Source: Sphingomonas sp. (GTDB lineage Bacteria; Pseudomonadota; Alphaproteobacteria; Sphingomonadales; Sphingomonadaceae). From it: a stretch of 64,000 nucleotides of DNA. Within the stretch, counting starts at the first letter, position 1; each line of letters begins with the position of its first letter. Positions 18,320 through 27,112 of this stretch are shown here, in pieces. The notes beneath the pieces are model-generated. The model had not been told where the DNA came from. It worked only from the letters and a program-made list of their open reading frames with translations, and did no database searches. Location: assembly GCF_003248515.1 (NCBI RefSeq), contig NZ_QFOB01000001.1:248001-312000 (forward strand), written 5' to 3'. Position numbers and translations under genes: made by a program.

Positions 18320-18523
18320 ATGCCCAAGCTGAAGACGAAGAGCGGCGTCAAGAAGCGCTTCAAGATGACTGCGACCGGTCTGTTGAAGCACGGCGTCGCC
18401 GGCAAGCGCCACCGGCTGATCAGCCACAATGCGAAATATATCCGCCAGAACCGCGGCACTTCCGTGCTTTCCGACGCCGATACGGCGACGGTGAAGCGCT
18501 GGGCGCCCTACGGCCTCAAGTAA
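18320..18523 (+). CDS. rpmI: 50S ribosomal protein L35
   Basis: A 67-residue, very basic ribosomal protein with the family start MPKLKTKSGVKKRFK and the KHRLISHNAKYIRQNRG core. Ribosome site AAAAGGAG. Followed after 14 bases by rplT, the usual pair; infC, often upstream, is not here. Confidence 0.98.
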   Translation: MPKLKTKSGVKKRFKMTATGLLKHGVAGKRHRLISHNAKYIRQNRGTSVLSDADTATVKRWAPYGLK

Positions 18524-18537
18524 GGAGTTAGCGGGAC

Positions 18538-18915
18538 ATGGCACGCGTCAAGCGCGGCGTAACCACGCACGCGAAGCACAAGCGCATCCTTGAGGATGCG
18601 AAGGGCTATTACGGCCGCCGCAAGAATACGATCCGTATCGCCCGCCAGGCGGTGGAGAAGGCGGGTCAGTATGCCTATCGCGACCGCAAGGTGAACAAGC
18701 GCAATTTCCGCGCTCTCTGGATCCAGCGCATCAACGCCGCTGTCCGCACCGAAGGCCTCACCTATGGTGTGTTCATGCACGGCCTGAAGCTGGCCGGCAT
18801 CGATCTGGACCGCAAGGTTCTGGCCGATCTGGCGATGAACGAAGGCGCCACCTTCTCGGCGATCGTCGCCCAGGCGAAGGCAGCGCTTCCGGAAGGCGCC
18901 CGCGTCGCGGCGTAA
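18538..18915 (+). CDS. rplT: 50S ribosomal protein L20
   Basis: A 125-residue protein with the L20 hallmarks MARVKRGV, GYYGRRKNTIRIARQAVEKAGQYAYRDRK and LWIQRINAA. It binds 23S rRNA early in 50S assembly. Ribosome site AAGGAG. It is the last gene of the rpmI-rplT unit, which ends at a strong terminator. Confidence 0.98.
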   Translation: MARVKRGVTTHAKHKRILEDAKGYYGRRKNTIRIARQAVEKAGQYAYRDRKVNKRNFRALWIQRINAAVRTEGLTYGVFMHGLKLAGIDLDRKVLADLAMNEGATFSAIVAQAKAALPEGARVAA

Positions 18916-18938
18916 GCCAGCCGATACGGACGGAACAG

Positions 18939-18971
18939 AACGGCCCGGCTCCCTGCGAGCCGGGCCGTTTT
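18939..18971. terminator. Terminator after rplT
   Basis: Stem AACGGCCCGGCTC with GAGCCGGGCCGTT and loop CCTGC, followed by TTTTCGTTT on the plus strand. It lies between convergent rplT and the acyltransferase gene and could also serve the minus strand. Confidence 0.9.
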
Positions 18972-18982
18972 CGTTTGGGCGC

Positions 18983-20041
18983 TCAACCGGCGGGCACCAT
19001 GTCCACGTCCGCATCCACGCGATGCAGCGATCGACGCCAGCGCGCGGCGGGCGCCTCCACCAGCCGATACATGGCGGCCGCATAGAGCATCGAGAGAACC
19101 CCCGCGATCGGGATCATCGCCAGGATCGGCAGGCCGGGGCGCAGGAAGCGGATCAGCTCGATGATCGGCACATGCACCAGATAGAGCGTGTAGGAATAAA
19201 GCCCGATCAGCCGGGCGGGACGACAGGAAAGCCAGCGCGCGATCAGCCCGCGATCCCAGATCACGAACGAGAAGATCACGAACAGGGCCGCGCCCTGGAG
19301 CGTGTAACGCAGCGTCTGCCGGAACAGTTCGCTGCGGACGAGCAGGCACAGCAGCAGCACCGCGACGGCGGCCGCGAAATGCCAGGGCTTCGGCCGCCAC
19401 GCCGCCTCATCCAGCACCGGATTCTGCCACAGGGCCAGACAACAGCCGAAGAGGATGCTGTCGATCCGGGTGTGGCTCCAATAATAGATCTGGCCGATAT
19501 TCTCGCCCAGCAGGGGCACGGAGACGATCCGCACCGCCAGCACCAGCAGGCAGCCGACAGCGCACCAGAGCGCGATGGTGCGCGGCGCGCGGCCAAGCAG
19601 GATCGTGGCGAACAGGATCGGAAAGAGCAGGTAGAAATGCTCCTCCACCGCCAGGCTCCAGAGCGGTATCCACGGAACCCCGGCGCCAAGGCCCAGTTGC
19701 CCGGCATAATTGGACAGGAAGGCGAGTTGCGCCACCACGCCCGTCGCCTGGATCGGGGGATCGATCGGCATGAACAGGCTGACCAGCCCGGTGAAGGCGA
19801 CCGTAAGATAGAGGGACGGCCAGATGCGCAGGGTGCGCCGCATATAGAAGCCGCGCAGATCGACCTTGCCGAGCTGCGCGACTTCCGAACGGAGCAGCGA
19901 CGTTATGAGATAGCCGCTCAGGAAGAAGAAGATCGTGACGCCGAGACCGCCGGGGACCAGCCGCTCCAGCCCGCAATGCGCGACGAACACAATCGAAACG
20001 GCGAGCGCCCGCAGGCCATCGAGCGCACGGATATGATTCAT
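18983..20041 (-). CDS. Acyltransferase family 3 membrane protein
   Basis: About 352 residues with ten or so hydrophobic segments. The N terminus carries the family motif LDGLRALAVSIVFVAHC, with the catalytic-type His before the second helix, and GVTIFFFLSGYLI. Proteins of this family O-acylate exopolysaccharides, lipopolysaccharide or peptidoglycan sugars at the inner membrane; no neighbour reveals the substrate. Start ATG 20041 (MNHIRALDG) gives the usual family N terminus; a TTG 33 bases upstream is less likely. Confidence 0.88.
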   Translation of the reverse strand: MNHIRALDGLRALAVSIVFVAHCGLERLVPGGLGVTIFFFLSGYLITSLLRSEVAQLGKVDLRGFYMRRTLRIWPSLYLTVAFTGLVSLFMPIDPPIQATGVVAQLAFLSNYAGQLGLGAGVPWIPLWSLAVEEHFYLLFPILFATILLGRAPRTIALWCAVGCLLVLAVRIVSVPLLGENIGQIYYWSHTRIDSILFGCCLALWQNPVLDEAAWRPKPWHFAAAVAVLLLCLLVRSELFRQTLRYTLQGAALFVIFSFVIWDRGLIARWLSCRPARLIGLYSYTLYLVHVPIIELIRFLRPGLPILAMIPIAGVLSMLYAAAMYRLVEAPAARWRRSLHRVDADVDMVPAG

Positions 20042-20142
20042 CGTTTCTGCGCCGCACCCCGTTTCGAGCCGCAAACCATAAGGCGGGGGGGCAATAAATC
20101 AAACGCGGGGGCGCGGGACGGGCGCGCAGCCCTTGCGTTGGG

Positions 20143-20168
20143 CGGGCGCCGGATGCCAAAGGCGCCCG
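20143..20168 (+). other. Hairpin in the pheS leader
   Basis: CGGGCGCC and GGCGCCCG form an 8-bp stem with a 10-base loop, ending 16 bases before the pheS ATG. No T run follows, so it is not a terminator. It might affect translation start; I see no Phe-rich leader peptide. Confidence 0.4.
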
Positions 20169-20184
20169 GACTACGGATCGGGCC

Positions 20185-21276
20185 ATGACAGACTTACAGA
20201 CTACGGAACGCGACCTCCTCGCGGCGATTGCGGCTGCCGACGATGCCGGCCTTGAGGCGCTGCGCGTTTCGGCCCTTGGCAAATCGGGATCGATCACCCT
20301 GCTGCTGAAGACCCTTGGCGCGATGTCGCCCGAGGAGCGGCAGGAGAAGGCACCCGCCATTCAGGCCCTGCGCACGGCGGTGGCCGATGCGATCGCGACC
20401 CGCAAGGCGGCGCTCGACGAAGCCGCGCTCGGCGCGCGCCTCGCCTCCGAACGGTTGGACATGACGCGCCCGGTGGCGACCGGCCCGCAAGGCTCGGTCC
20501 ATCCGGTCGCGCAGGTGATGGACGAGCTGGCGGAAATCTTCGCCGATCTGGGCTTCGCCGTCGCCACCGGACCCGAGATCGAGGACGACTGGCACAATTT
20601 CACCGCGCTCAACATTCCGGAAACGCACCCGGCGCGCGCGATGCACGACACCTTCTATTTCCCGGACGTGGACGCGGAAGGGCGCAGGATGCTGCTCCGC
20701 ACGCACACCTCCCCCGTCCAGATCCGGACGATGACGCAGACGCCGCCGCCCATCCGCATCATCGCGCCGGGCCGCGTCTATCGTTCGGATAGCGATGCCA
20801 CGCACACGCCGATGTTCCACCAGATCGAGGGCCTCGTCATCGATCGCGGCATCCATCTCGGCCATCTGCGCTGGACGCTGGAAACCTTCCTCAAGGCTTT
20901 CTTCGAGCGCGACGACATCGTGCTGCGGCTGCGCCCCTCGTATTTCCCCTTCACGGAGCCTTCGGTGGAGGTGGACGTCGGCTATTCGGTCGAAAAGGGA
21001 CGCCGCGTGATCGGCGGCGATCCCAACGGCCCCAATGGCGGCTGGATGGAGGTGCTGGGCTCCGGCATGGTCCACCCCAAGGTGATCGCCGCCGCGGGAC
21101 TGGACCCTGCCGAGTGGCAGGGTTTCGCCTTCGGCACCGGCGTCGATCGGCTGGCGATGCTCAAATATGGGATGGATGATCTGCGCGCCTTCTTCGACGG
21201 CGATCTGCGCTGGCTGCGCCACTACGGCTTCCGCGCGCTGGATATTCCCACGCTGAGCGGGGGAGTGGGCGCATGA
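20185..21276 (+). CDS. pheS: Phenylalanyl-tRNA synthetase alpha subunit
   Basis: 363 residues; charges tRNA-Phe as an alpha2-beta2 complex with PheT. The N-terminal helical arm is followed by the class II core: RTHTSPVQIR, motif 2 in GRVYRSDSDATHTPMFHQIEG, and motif 3 in GFAFGTGVDRLAMLKYG. Its stop overlaps the pheT start (ATGA). Confidence 0.98.
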   Translation: MTDLQTTERDLLAAIAAADDAGLEALRVSALGKSGSITLLLKTLGAMSPEERQEKAPAIQALRTAVADAIATRKAALDEAALGARLASERLDMTRPVATGPQGSVHPVAQVMDELAEIFADLGFAVATGPEIEDDWHNFTALNIPETHPARAMHDTFYFPDVDAEGRRMLLRTHTSPVQIRTMTQTPPPIRIIAPGRVYRSDSDATHTPMFHQIEGLVIDRGIHLGHLRWTLETFLKAFFERDDIVLRLRPSYFPFTEPSVEVDVGYSVEKGRRVIGGDPNGPNGGWMEVLGSGMVHPKVIAAAGLDPAEWQGFAFGTGVDRLAMLKYGMDDLRAFFDGDLRWLRHYGFRALDIPTLSGGVGA

Positions 21277-23642
21277 AGTTCACCCTTTCGTGGCTCAAGG
21301 AGCATCTCGATACGGATGCCGGGGTGGAGGTGATCGCCGACACGCTCACCCGCATCGGCCTCGAGGTGGAAAGCGTCGAGGATCCGTCGGCCAGGCTCGG
21401 CGGGTTCACCGTGGCGCGCGTGCTCACCGCCGCCCCGCATCCGCAGGCGGACAAGCTGCAGGTGCTCACGGTCGATTCCGGCGATGGCGTTCCGCTGCAA
21501 GTCGTCTGCGGAGCGCCCAATGCGCGTGCCGGGCTGATCGGCGTATTCGGGCAAGCTGGCGCGATTGTGCCCGCCAACGGCATGGAATTGCGCGTCGCCG
21601 CGATCCGCGGCGTCGAATCGAACGGCATGATGTGTTCGGCCCGGGAGCTGGAGATAGGTGAGGGCCATGACGGCATCATCGAGCTGCCGGCCGATGCGCC
21701 GGTGGGCACGGCCTTCGCCGAATATGCGGGCCTTGCCGATCCGGTGATCGATATCGCCATCACGCCCAACCGTCAGGATTGCATGGGCGTGCGCGGCATT
21801 GCGCGCGATCTGGCCGCCGCCGGCCTCGGCAAGCTGAAGCCGCTGGACGTGCCGGGCTTCCGCACCGACACGCCCGCCCCGATCGCCATCGCCACGCTGG
21901 ATCCCGAAGGCTGCCCCGCTTTCTTCGGCCGCGCCGTGATGGGCGTCACCAACGGCGCCTCGCCCGAATGGATGCAGCGCCGCCTGCTCGCCGTGGGCCA
22001 GCGCCCGATCTCGGCGCTCGTCGACATCACCAATTATGTGATGCTGGATCATGGCCGCCCGCTCCACGTCTATGATCTCGCCAAACTTTCGGGCGGGCTC
22101 GTCGCGCGCAGGGCGAAGGCGGGCGAAACGGTGCTGGCGCTCAACGGCAAGACCTATGCGCTCGACGAGACGATGACGGTGATCGCGGACGACGCGCATG
22201 TCCACGATATCGGCGGCATCATGGGCGGCGAGGAATCGGGCGTTTCGGGGACGACTGCCGACGTTTTGATCGAGTGTGCCTACTTCACGCCCGAGGCGAT
22301 CGCGCGCACCGGCGGCAAGCTGGGCCTGACCAGCGACGCGCGGGCTCGCTTCGAGCGCGGGGTGGATCCGGCCTTCCTGGGCGACGGATTGGCCATCGCC
22401 ACGCGTCTCGTCATCGAAATCTGCGGCGGCAAGCCAACCGAGGTGGTGGAAGCGGGCAGCCCGCCGGCCGGGCGCCACACGTTCAAATATGATCCCGCCG
22501 CCACGCTCCGCATCGCGGGGATCGAGGTGGCGGCCGATCGCCAGCGCGCGATCCTCCAGAGCCTGGGCTTCGGTGTCGACGGATCATGGACGGTCAGCGC
22601 GCCGAGCTGGCGCCGCGACGTGGACGGCGTGGCCGATATCGTCGAGGAGATCGTGCGCATCGAGGGGCTGGACAGCGTGCCCTCCGTGGCGCTTCCCCGC
22701 CCGGACGGGGTCGCCCGGCCCACCGCCACGCCCGAACAGAAGATCGAGCGCGGGATGCGCCGCGCCGCCGCCGCGCGCGGGCTAGACGAGGCGATCACCT
22801 GGAGCTTCCTCTCCGAGGCGGACGCGGCCGCCTTCGGCGGCGCCGCCTGGACGCTCGCCAATCCGATCAGCGCCGACATGAAGGCGATGCGCCCTTCGCT
22901 TTTGCCGGGCCTGATCGCGGCGGCACGACGCAACCGGGCACGCGGCGCCACCAGCATCCGCCTGTTCGAAATCGGCCGCCGCTATCTGAAGGATGGCGAA
23001 CGCGCGACGCTCGGCCTGCTTCTGGTGGGTGAGCGCGGCGCGCGTGACTGGCGCACGGGCAAGGCCGGCGGCTTCGATGCGCTGGATGCCAAGGCCGAGG
23101 TGACGGCCCTGCTCGCCGCCGCCGGTGCGCCGGCCGATCGGCTGCAGGTGATGGAGGCGACCGGATCGATCTGGCATCCGGGCCGCTCCGCCTCGCTGCG
23201 GCTGGGGCCGAAGACGATCCTGGCGGAACTGGGCGAACTGCATCCCTCACTGCTCCGGACGCTCGATCTCGAGGGGCCGGCCGTGGCGGCCGAAATCTAT
23301 CTGGATGCGATCCCTGCGCGCCGCGAGGCGGGCCGGATGCGCACGGCCTATGCGCCGCCCGCATTGCAGGCCGTGACGCGCGATTTCGCCTTCCTCGCCC
23401 CGCGCGCGATGCCGGCCGACAGCCTGCTCCGCGCGATCCGTGGCGCGGACAAGGGCGCGATCGTCGACGTCAGCCTGTTCGATATCTTCGAGGGCGCGGG
23501 GCTGGGCGAGGACGAGGCGTCGCTGGCCGTGGCGGTAACGCTTCAGCCGGCCGAGAAGAGCTTCACCGACGCCGATCTACAGGCCATTTCGGCCAGGATC
23601 GTGGCGGCGGCGGAAAAGGCGGGCGCCAGGCTGCGCGGCTGA
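21273..23642 (+). CDS. pheT: Phenylalanyl-tRNA synthetase beta subunit
   Basis: 789 residues, normal for the bacterial beta subunit. Domains in order: EMAP-type tRNA-binding domain (VARVLTAAPHPQADKLQVLTVD, about 45-155), B3/B4 editing domain (about 210-385), B5 (about 400-470), class II-like core, and the C-terminal anticodon-binding ferredoxin fold (VTRDFAFLAPRAMPADSLL onwards). Translationally coupled to pheS. Confidence 0.98.
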   Translation: MKFTLSWLKEHLDTDAGVEVIADTLTRIGLEVESVEDPSARLGGFTVARVLTAAPHPQADKLQVLTVDSGDGVPLQVVCGAPNARAGLIGVFGQAGAIVPANGMELRVAAIRGVESNGMMCSARELEIGEGHDGIIELPADAPVGTAFAEYAGLADPVIDIAITPNRQDCMGVRGIARDLAAAGLGKLKPLDVPGFRTDTPAPIAIATLDPEGCPAFFGRAVMGVTNGASPEWMQRRLLAVGQRPISALVDITNYVMLDHGRPLHVYDLAKLSGGLVARRAKAGETVLALNGKTYALDETMTVIADDAHVHDIGGIMGGEESGVSGTTADVLIECAYFTPEAIARTGGKLGLTSDARARFERGVDPAFLGDGLAIATRLVIEICGGKPTEVVEAGSPPAGRHTFKYDPAATLRIAGIEVAADRQRAILQSLGFGVDGSWTVSAPSWRRDVDGVADIVEEIVRIEGLDSVPSVALPRPDGVARPTATPEQKIERGMRRAAAARGLDEAITWSFLSEADAAAFGGAAWTLANPISADMKAMRPSLLPGLIAAARRNRARGATSIRLFEIGRRYLKDGERATLGLLLVGERGARDWRTGKAGGFDALDAKAEVTALLAAAGAPADRLQVMEATGSIWHPGRSASLRLGPKTILAELGELHPSLLRTLDLEGPAVAAEIYLDAIPARREAGRMRTAYAPPALQAVTRDFAFLAPRAMPADSLLRAIRGADKGAIVDVSLFDIFEGAGLGEDEASLAVAVTLQPAEKSFTDADLQAISARIVAAAEKAGARLRG

Positions 23643-23671
23643 CCGTTCGCGGTTTTCTTCAGAAACACCCG

Positions 23672-23698
23672 TCATCCTGAACCCGTTTCAGGATGACA
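23672..23698. repeat. Intergenic palindrome between pheT and metW
   Basis: GTCATCCTGAA and TTTCAGGATGAC flank a short CCCG loop, giving a stem of 11 base pairs. No T run follows on either strand, but its place between convergent genes suggests a terminator or mRNA-stabilising stem. This word resembles a dispersed intergenic palindrome of sphingomonads. Confidence 0.55.
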
Positions 23699-23711
23699 GG
23701 GCGTGGCACCG

Positions 23712-24299
23712 TCATTTCCGCAGCAGGAACACCGCATGTTCGGCGCGCAGATTGGCCGCCGCGCCCTTCACGCCGCGCGCGCCGGAAAGGAACCACTCCC
23801 CCTCCACCGTGACGCCGCGTTCCGCGATGAAGGCGCGGAAATCGTCGATCGTAAGCTGGTGGATATTTTCCGTCTCATACCAGCTGACCGGCAAAGCGGG
23901 CGTCACCGGCATGCGCCCGCCGAACAGGAAGGAGGCGCGCACCCGCCAATAGCCGAAATTGGGGAAGGAGACGAAGGCCCGCGCGCCGATGCGCAGCAAT
24001 TCGGACAGGACGCGATCCGGCGAGCGCGCCGTTTGCAGCGTCTGGCTGAGGATCGCATAATCGAAGGCGCGATCGGGGTAGTAAGCGAGATCGGTCTCGA
24101 CATCGCCCTGCACCACCGAAAGCCCGCGCGCCACCGCCGCCGAAACATTGGCGGGATCCAGCTCCAGCCCGCGCGCATCGACGCCGCACAGATCGCGCAG
24201 CGATGCCATCAACTCGCCATCGCCGCAGCCGACGTCCAGCACGCGCGACCCGCGCGCGACATTGTTCGCGATGATCTGGAGATCCGGGCGCAGGCTCAT
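23712..24299 (-). CDS. metW: MetW, methionine biosynthesis methyltransferase-like protein
   Basis: A 195-residue protein with the SAM-binding signature VLDVGCGDGELMASL and the MetW-specific FPNFGYWRVRASFLFGGRMPVT. MetW is required with MetX for O-acylhomoserine formation in bacteria that have both. The start (ATG 24299) overlaps the stop of the preceding GNAT gene by four bases; the order metX-GNAT-metW is one operon. Confidence 0.95.
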   Translation of the reverse strand: MSLRPDLQIIANNVARGSRVLDVGCGDGELMASLRDLCGVDARGLELDPANVSAAVARGLSVVQGDVETDLAYYPDRAFDYAILSQTLQTARSPDRVLSELLRIGARAFVSFPNFGYWRVRASFLFGGRMPVTPALPVSWYETENIHQLTIDDFRAFIAERGVTVEGEWFLSGARGVKGAAANLRAEHAVFLLRK

Positions 24300-24736
24300 C
24301 GCGCGGCCTCCCGCAGCGCCGCTGCCGCATCCGGCGAGAGCCGCTCCATATGGCGATCCGGGCGCAGCGGGGCGTGGAAGCCCAGCGCCTCATACACGCC
24401 ATGCGCATCGGCGGTGACAAGGCCGATCCGGCGCAGCCCCGCGAAATCGGGGTGATCGAGGAACCAGCCGACCATCGCGCGGCCCACACCCCGCCCGCGC
24501 GCGCCTTCGTCCACGAACACATCGGCCAGCCAGGCGAAAGTCGCATGATCGGTGATCATCCGGGCGAAGCCGATCTGTACGCCCGCCTCGTCATAGGCGC
24601 CGATACAGTGCGATCCCGCGATCGCCTTTTCCACGAGCGATCGGGCGATGCCCGGCGACCAATAGCTGTTCGCCAGCCAGCCATGGATGCGCGCCACATC
24701 CAGCAGGCCCTTGTCGTCGGACAGGGTGATGCTCAT
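24296..24736 (-). CDS. GNAT family N-acetyltransferase
   Basis: A 146-residue acetyltransferase with the acetyl-CoA loop DEGARGRGVGRAMVGWF and a C-terminal VYEALGFHAPLRPDRHMERL. It overlaps metX upstream and metW downstream by four bases each, so its translation is coupled to two methionine genes. Whether it acts in methionine metabolism or is a passenger cannot be told from sequence. Confidence 0.88.
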   Translation of the reverse strand: MSITLSDDKGLLDVARIHGWLANSYWSPGIARSLVEKAIAGSHCIGAYDEAGVQIGFARMITDHATFAWLADVFVDEGARGRGVGRAMVGWFLDHPDFAGLRRIGLVTADAHGVYEALGFHAPLRPDRHMERLSPDAAAALREAAR

Positions 24737-25866
24737 GCGTCCGCCCGCAGGAAGCCATCGACGACGCGGAACAGTTCCGGCACATCGAGCAGGAAACTGT
24801 CATGCCCATAGGGCGCGGACAGTTCCACGAAGCTCGCCGCCGCACCCGATGCGTTCAGGGCGTGGACGATCGCGCGCGATTCGGCGGTGGGATACAGCCA
24901 GTCACTGTCGAAGCTGGCGAGGCAGAAACGCGTCTTCGATCCCCGGAAGGCATCGGCCAGCAGCCCGCCATGCTCCTCGGCCAGATCGAAATAGTCCATC
25001 GCCCGCGTGATATAGAGATAGGAGTTGGCGTCGAATCGATCGACGAAGCTCAGTCCCTGGTGGCGCAGATAGGATTCGACCTGGAAATCGGCGTCGAAGC
25101 CGAACGTCTTCGCCTCGCGCGCCTGCAGGCGGCGGCCGAACTTGCCCGTGAGCCCCACTTCGGAAAGATAGGTGATGTGCGCCGCCATCCGCGCCACGGC
25201 GAGACCGGCCGAGGGCCCCTCGCCGCTTTTGTAATAATTGCCGCCGCGCCAGTTGGGATCGGCCATCACCGCCTGCCGCCCCACTTCATGGAAGGCGATA
25301 TTCTGGGCGGAATGGCGCGCGGCACTGGCGATGACCACGGCGGAGCGTACGCGCGCCGGATAGGTCGCCGCCCATTCCAGCGCCTGCATCCCGCCCATCG
25401 ATCCGCCGACCACCGCCGCCAGATTCCACACGCCCAGATGATCGAGCAGCAGCGCCTGCGCGCGCACCATGTCGCGGATCGTGATGACCGGGAAGCGCAT
25501 CGCATAGGGCACGCCCGTGGCGGGATCGATCGAGGCCGGGCCGGACGAACCCATGCAGGATCCCAGCACATTGGCGCAGATGATGAAATGCCGCGCCGGA
25601 TCGACCGGCTTGCCCTCACCCACCATGCGCGACCACCAGCCCGGCTTGCCCGTGCGCGGATGGACCGAGGCGACATGCTGGTCGCCCGTCAGCGCATGGC
25701 AGATCAGGATGGCGTTCGAGGCATCGGCATTCAGCGCGCCATAGGTTTCGTAGGCGATCTCGACCTGCGAGAGGCTGGCGCCGCCATCCAGCATCAGCGG
25801 CCCGGGCAGGACCGCCCGCCGGGCGAGGCCGAAGCGCTGATCGTCAAGAGCAGGAGCGGCGAGCAT
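24733..25866 (-). CDS. metX: Homoserine O-acyltransferase (MetX)
   Basis: A 377-residue alpha/beta hydrolase that acylates homoserine in the first committed step of methionine synthesis. The nucleophile elbow is GGSMGG (Ser156); the acid is in FDSDWLYPT and the His in YGHDSF. The GSSGPASIDP loop is typical of the family. Some MetX proteins use succinyl-CoA; I cannot assign the acyl donor. First gene of metX-GNAT-metW; its upstream region (25867-26008) shows no riboswitch I could recognise. Confidence 0.94.
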   Translation of the reverse strand: MLAAPALDDQRFGLARRAVLPGPLMLDGGASLSQVEIAYETYGALNADASNAILICHALTGDQHVASVHPRTGKPGWWSRMVGEGKPVDPARHFIICANVLGSCMGSSGPASIDPATGVPYAMRFPVITIRDMVRAQALLLDHLGVWNLAAVVGGSMGGMQALEWAATYPARVRSAVVIASAARHSAQNIAFHEVGRQAVMADPNWRGGNYYKSGEGPSAGLAVARMAAHITYLSEVGLTGKFGRRLQAREAKTFGFDADFQVESYLRHQGLSFVDRFDANSYLYITRAMDYFDLAEEHGGLLADAFRGSKTRFCLASFDSDWLYPTAESRAIVHALNASGAAASFVELSAPYGHDSFLLDVPELFRVVDGFLRADA

Positions 25867-26008
25867 CGCGGGCGGCTAGGTCCGGCGCAGCCCGCTGTCA
25901 ACAAAGGGCGGCGGGTTGGGTTTTGCGCGGGGCTGCTCTAATGGCGCAACGATCTTCTCTTCCCCCGCTCATCCCGTGGACGGGCGGCCTTCGCCAGATC
26001 GAGCCTTT

Positions 26009-27112
26009 ATGAACGCGCCCGCCCCCAAACCCTGGATCGACGCCATCGCCCCCTACGTCCCCGGCCGCTCGACGAGCGACGACGGGCGCCCGATGACGAA
26101 GCTTTCCTCCAACGAGAATCCGCTGGGCACCAGCCCGGCCGCGCGCGCCGCCTTTGCGTCGGCCGCCGCGGCGCTGGAAATCTATCCGGACGGCAGCGCG
26201 ATCGCCCTGCGCGACGCGATCGGCGCGCATTACGGGCTGGAGCCGGACCGCCTGATCCACGGCACCGGATCGGACGAGGTGCTCCACCTGGCGACCGGCG
26301 CCTTTGCCGGCGTGGGCGATGAGGTGCTGTATGTCCGCTACGGCTTCTCCGTCTATCCGATCGCGGCGCGGCGCGTCGGCGCCGTGCCCGTCGAGGCGCC
26401 GGACAGCGATTATGCGACCGACGTGGACGCGCTGCTCGCGGCCGTGACCGCGAAGACGCGCGTCGTGTTTGTCGCGAATCCCAACAATCCCACCGGCACC
26501 TATACGAGTCGCGCGGAACTGGCCCGGCTGCACGCCGGCCTGCCGAAGGATTGCCTGCTCGTGGTGGATCAGGCCTATACCGAATATCTGGATCCCGAGG
26601 ATGAGGATGGCGGCCTCGCCCTCGCGCGGACAGAGCCGAACGTGATCGTGACGCGCACCTTCTCGAAGATTTTCGGTCTGGCGGCCGGGCGGATCGGCTG
26701 GGGCTACGGCCCGGCGCCGGTGATCGAGGCGATGCAGCGCATCCGCGCCCCCTTCAACGTCGCGACCGGCGGGCTGGATGCGGCGATCGCGGCGCTGGGC
26801 GACACGGAGTTCGTCGCGCGCAGCAAGGCGCACAATGATCGCTGGCGCGGCTGGTTCGTGGATCAGATTACGGGCCTCGGCAATGCCGGCCTCCGCGCCG
26901 TGCCCAGCAAGGCGAATTTCGTGCTCGTGCTGTTCGAAGGCGCGCTTTCGGCCGAAACCGCCTACAAGGGGCTGATGGAGAGGGGCTATGCAACGCGCTG
27001 GCTGCCCGGACAGGGGCTGCCGCATGCGCTTCGGATCACGATCGGCGAGGAAGCGGCGATGCGCGCCGTGATCGCCGGCCTGCGCGAAATGATCGGGGAG
27101 ATCGGCGCCTGA
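26009..27112 (+). CDS. hisC: Histidinol-phosphate / aromatic amino-acid aminotransferase
   Basis: A 367-residue fold-type I PLP enzyme: LSSNENPLGTS at the N terminus, ANPNNPTGTY, and the PLP lysine Lys220 in TRTFSKIFGLAAGRIGWG. Its stop overlaps the start of a prephenate/arogenate dehydrogenase gene (TGATG), which suggests the enzyme serves tyrosine and phenylalanine as well as histidine synthesis. The chosen ATG removes an unlikely 31-residue upstream extension. Confidence 0.93.
   Translation: MNAPAPKPWIDAIAPYVPGRSTSDDGRPMTKLSSNENPLGTSPAARAAFASAAAALEIYPDGSAIALRDAIGAHYGLEPDRLIHGTGSDEVLHLATGAFAGVGDEVLYVRYGFSVYPIAARRVGAVPVEAPDSDYATDVDALLAAVTAKTRVVFVANPNNPTGTYTSRAELARLHAGLPKDCLLVVDQAYTEYLDPEDEDGGLALARTEPNVIVTRTFSKIFGLAAGRIGWGYGPAPVIEAMQRIRAPFNVATGGLDAAIAALGDTEFVARSKAHNDRWRGWFVDQITGLGNAGLRAVPSKANFVLVLFEGALSAETAYKGLMERGYATRWLPGQGLPHALRITIGEEAAMRAVIAGLREMIGEIGA

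Noticed and set aside
25867..26008. SAM-type riboswitch before metX
   Set aside because: No conserved core or pseudoknot sequence of a known SAM riboswitch could be found by eye.
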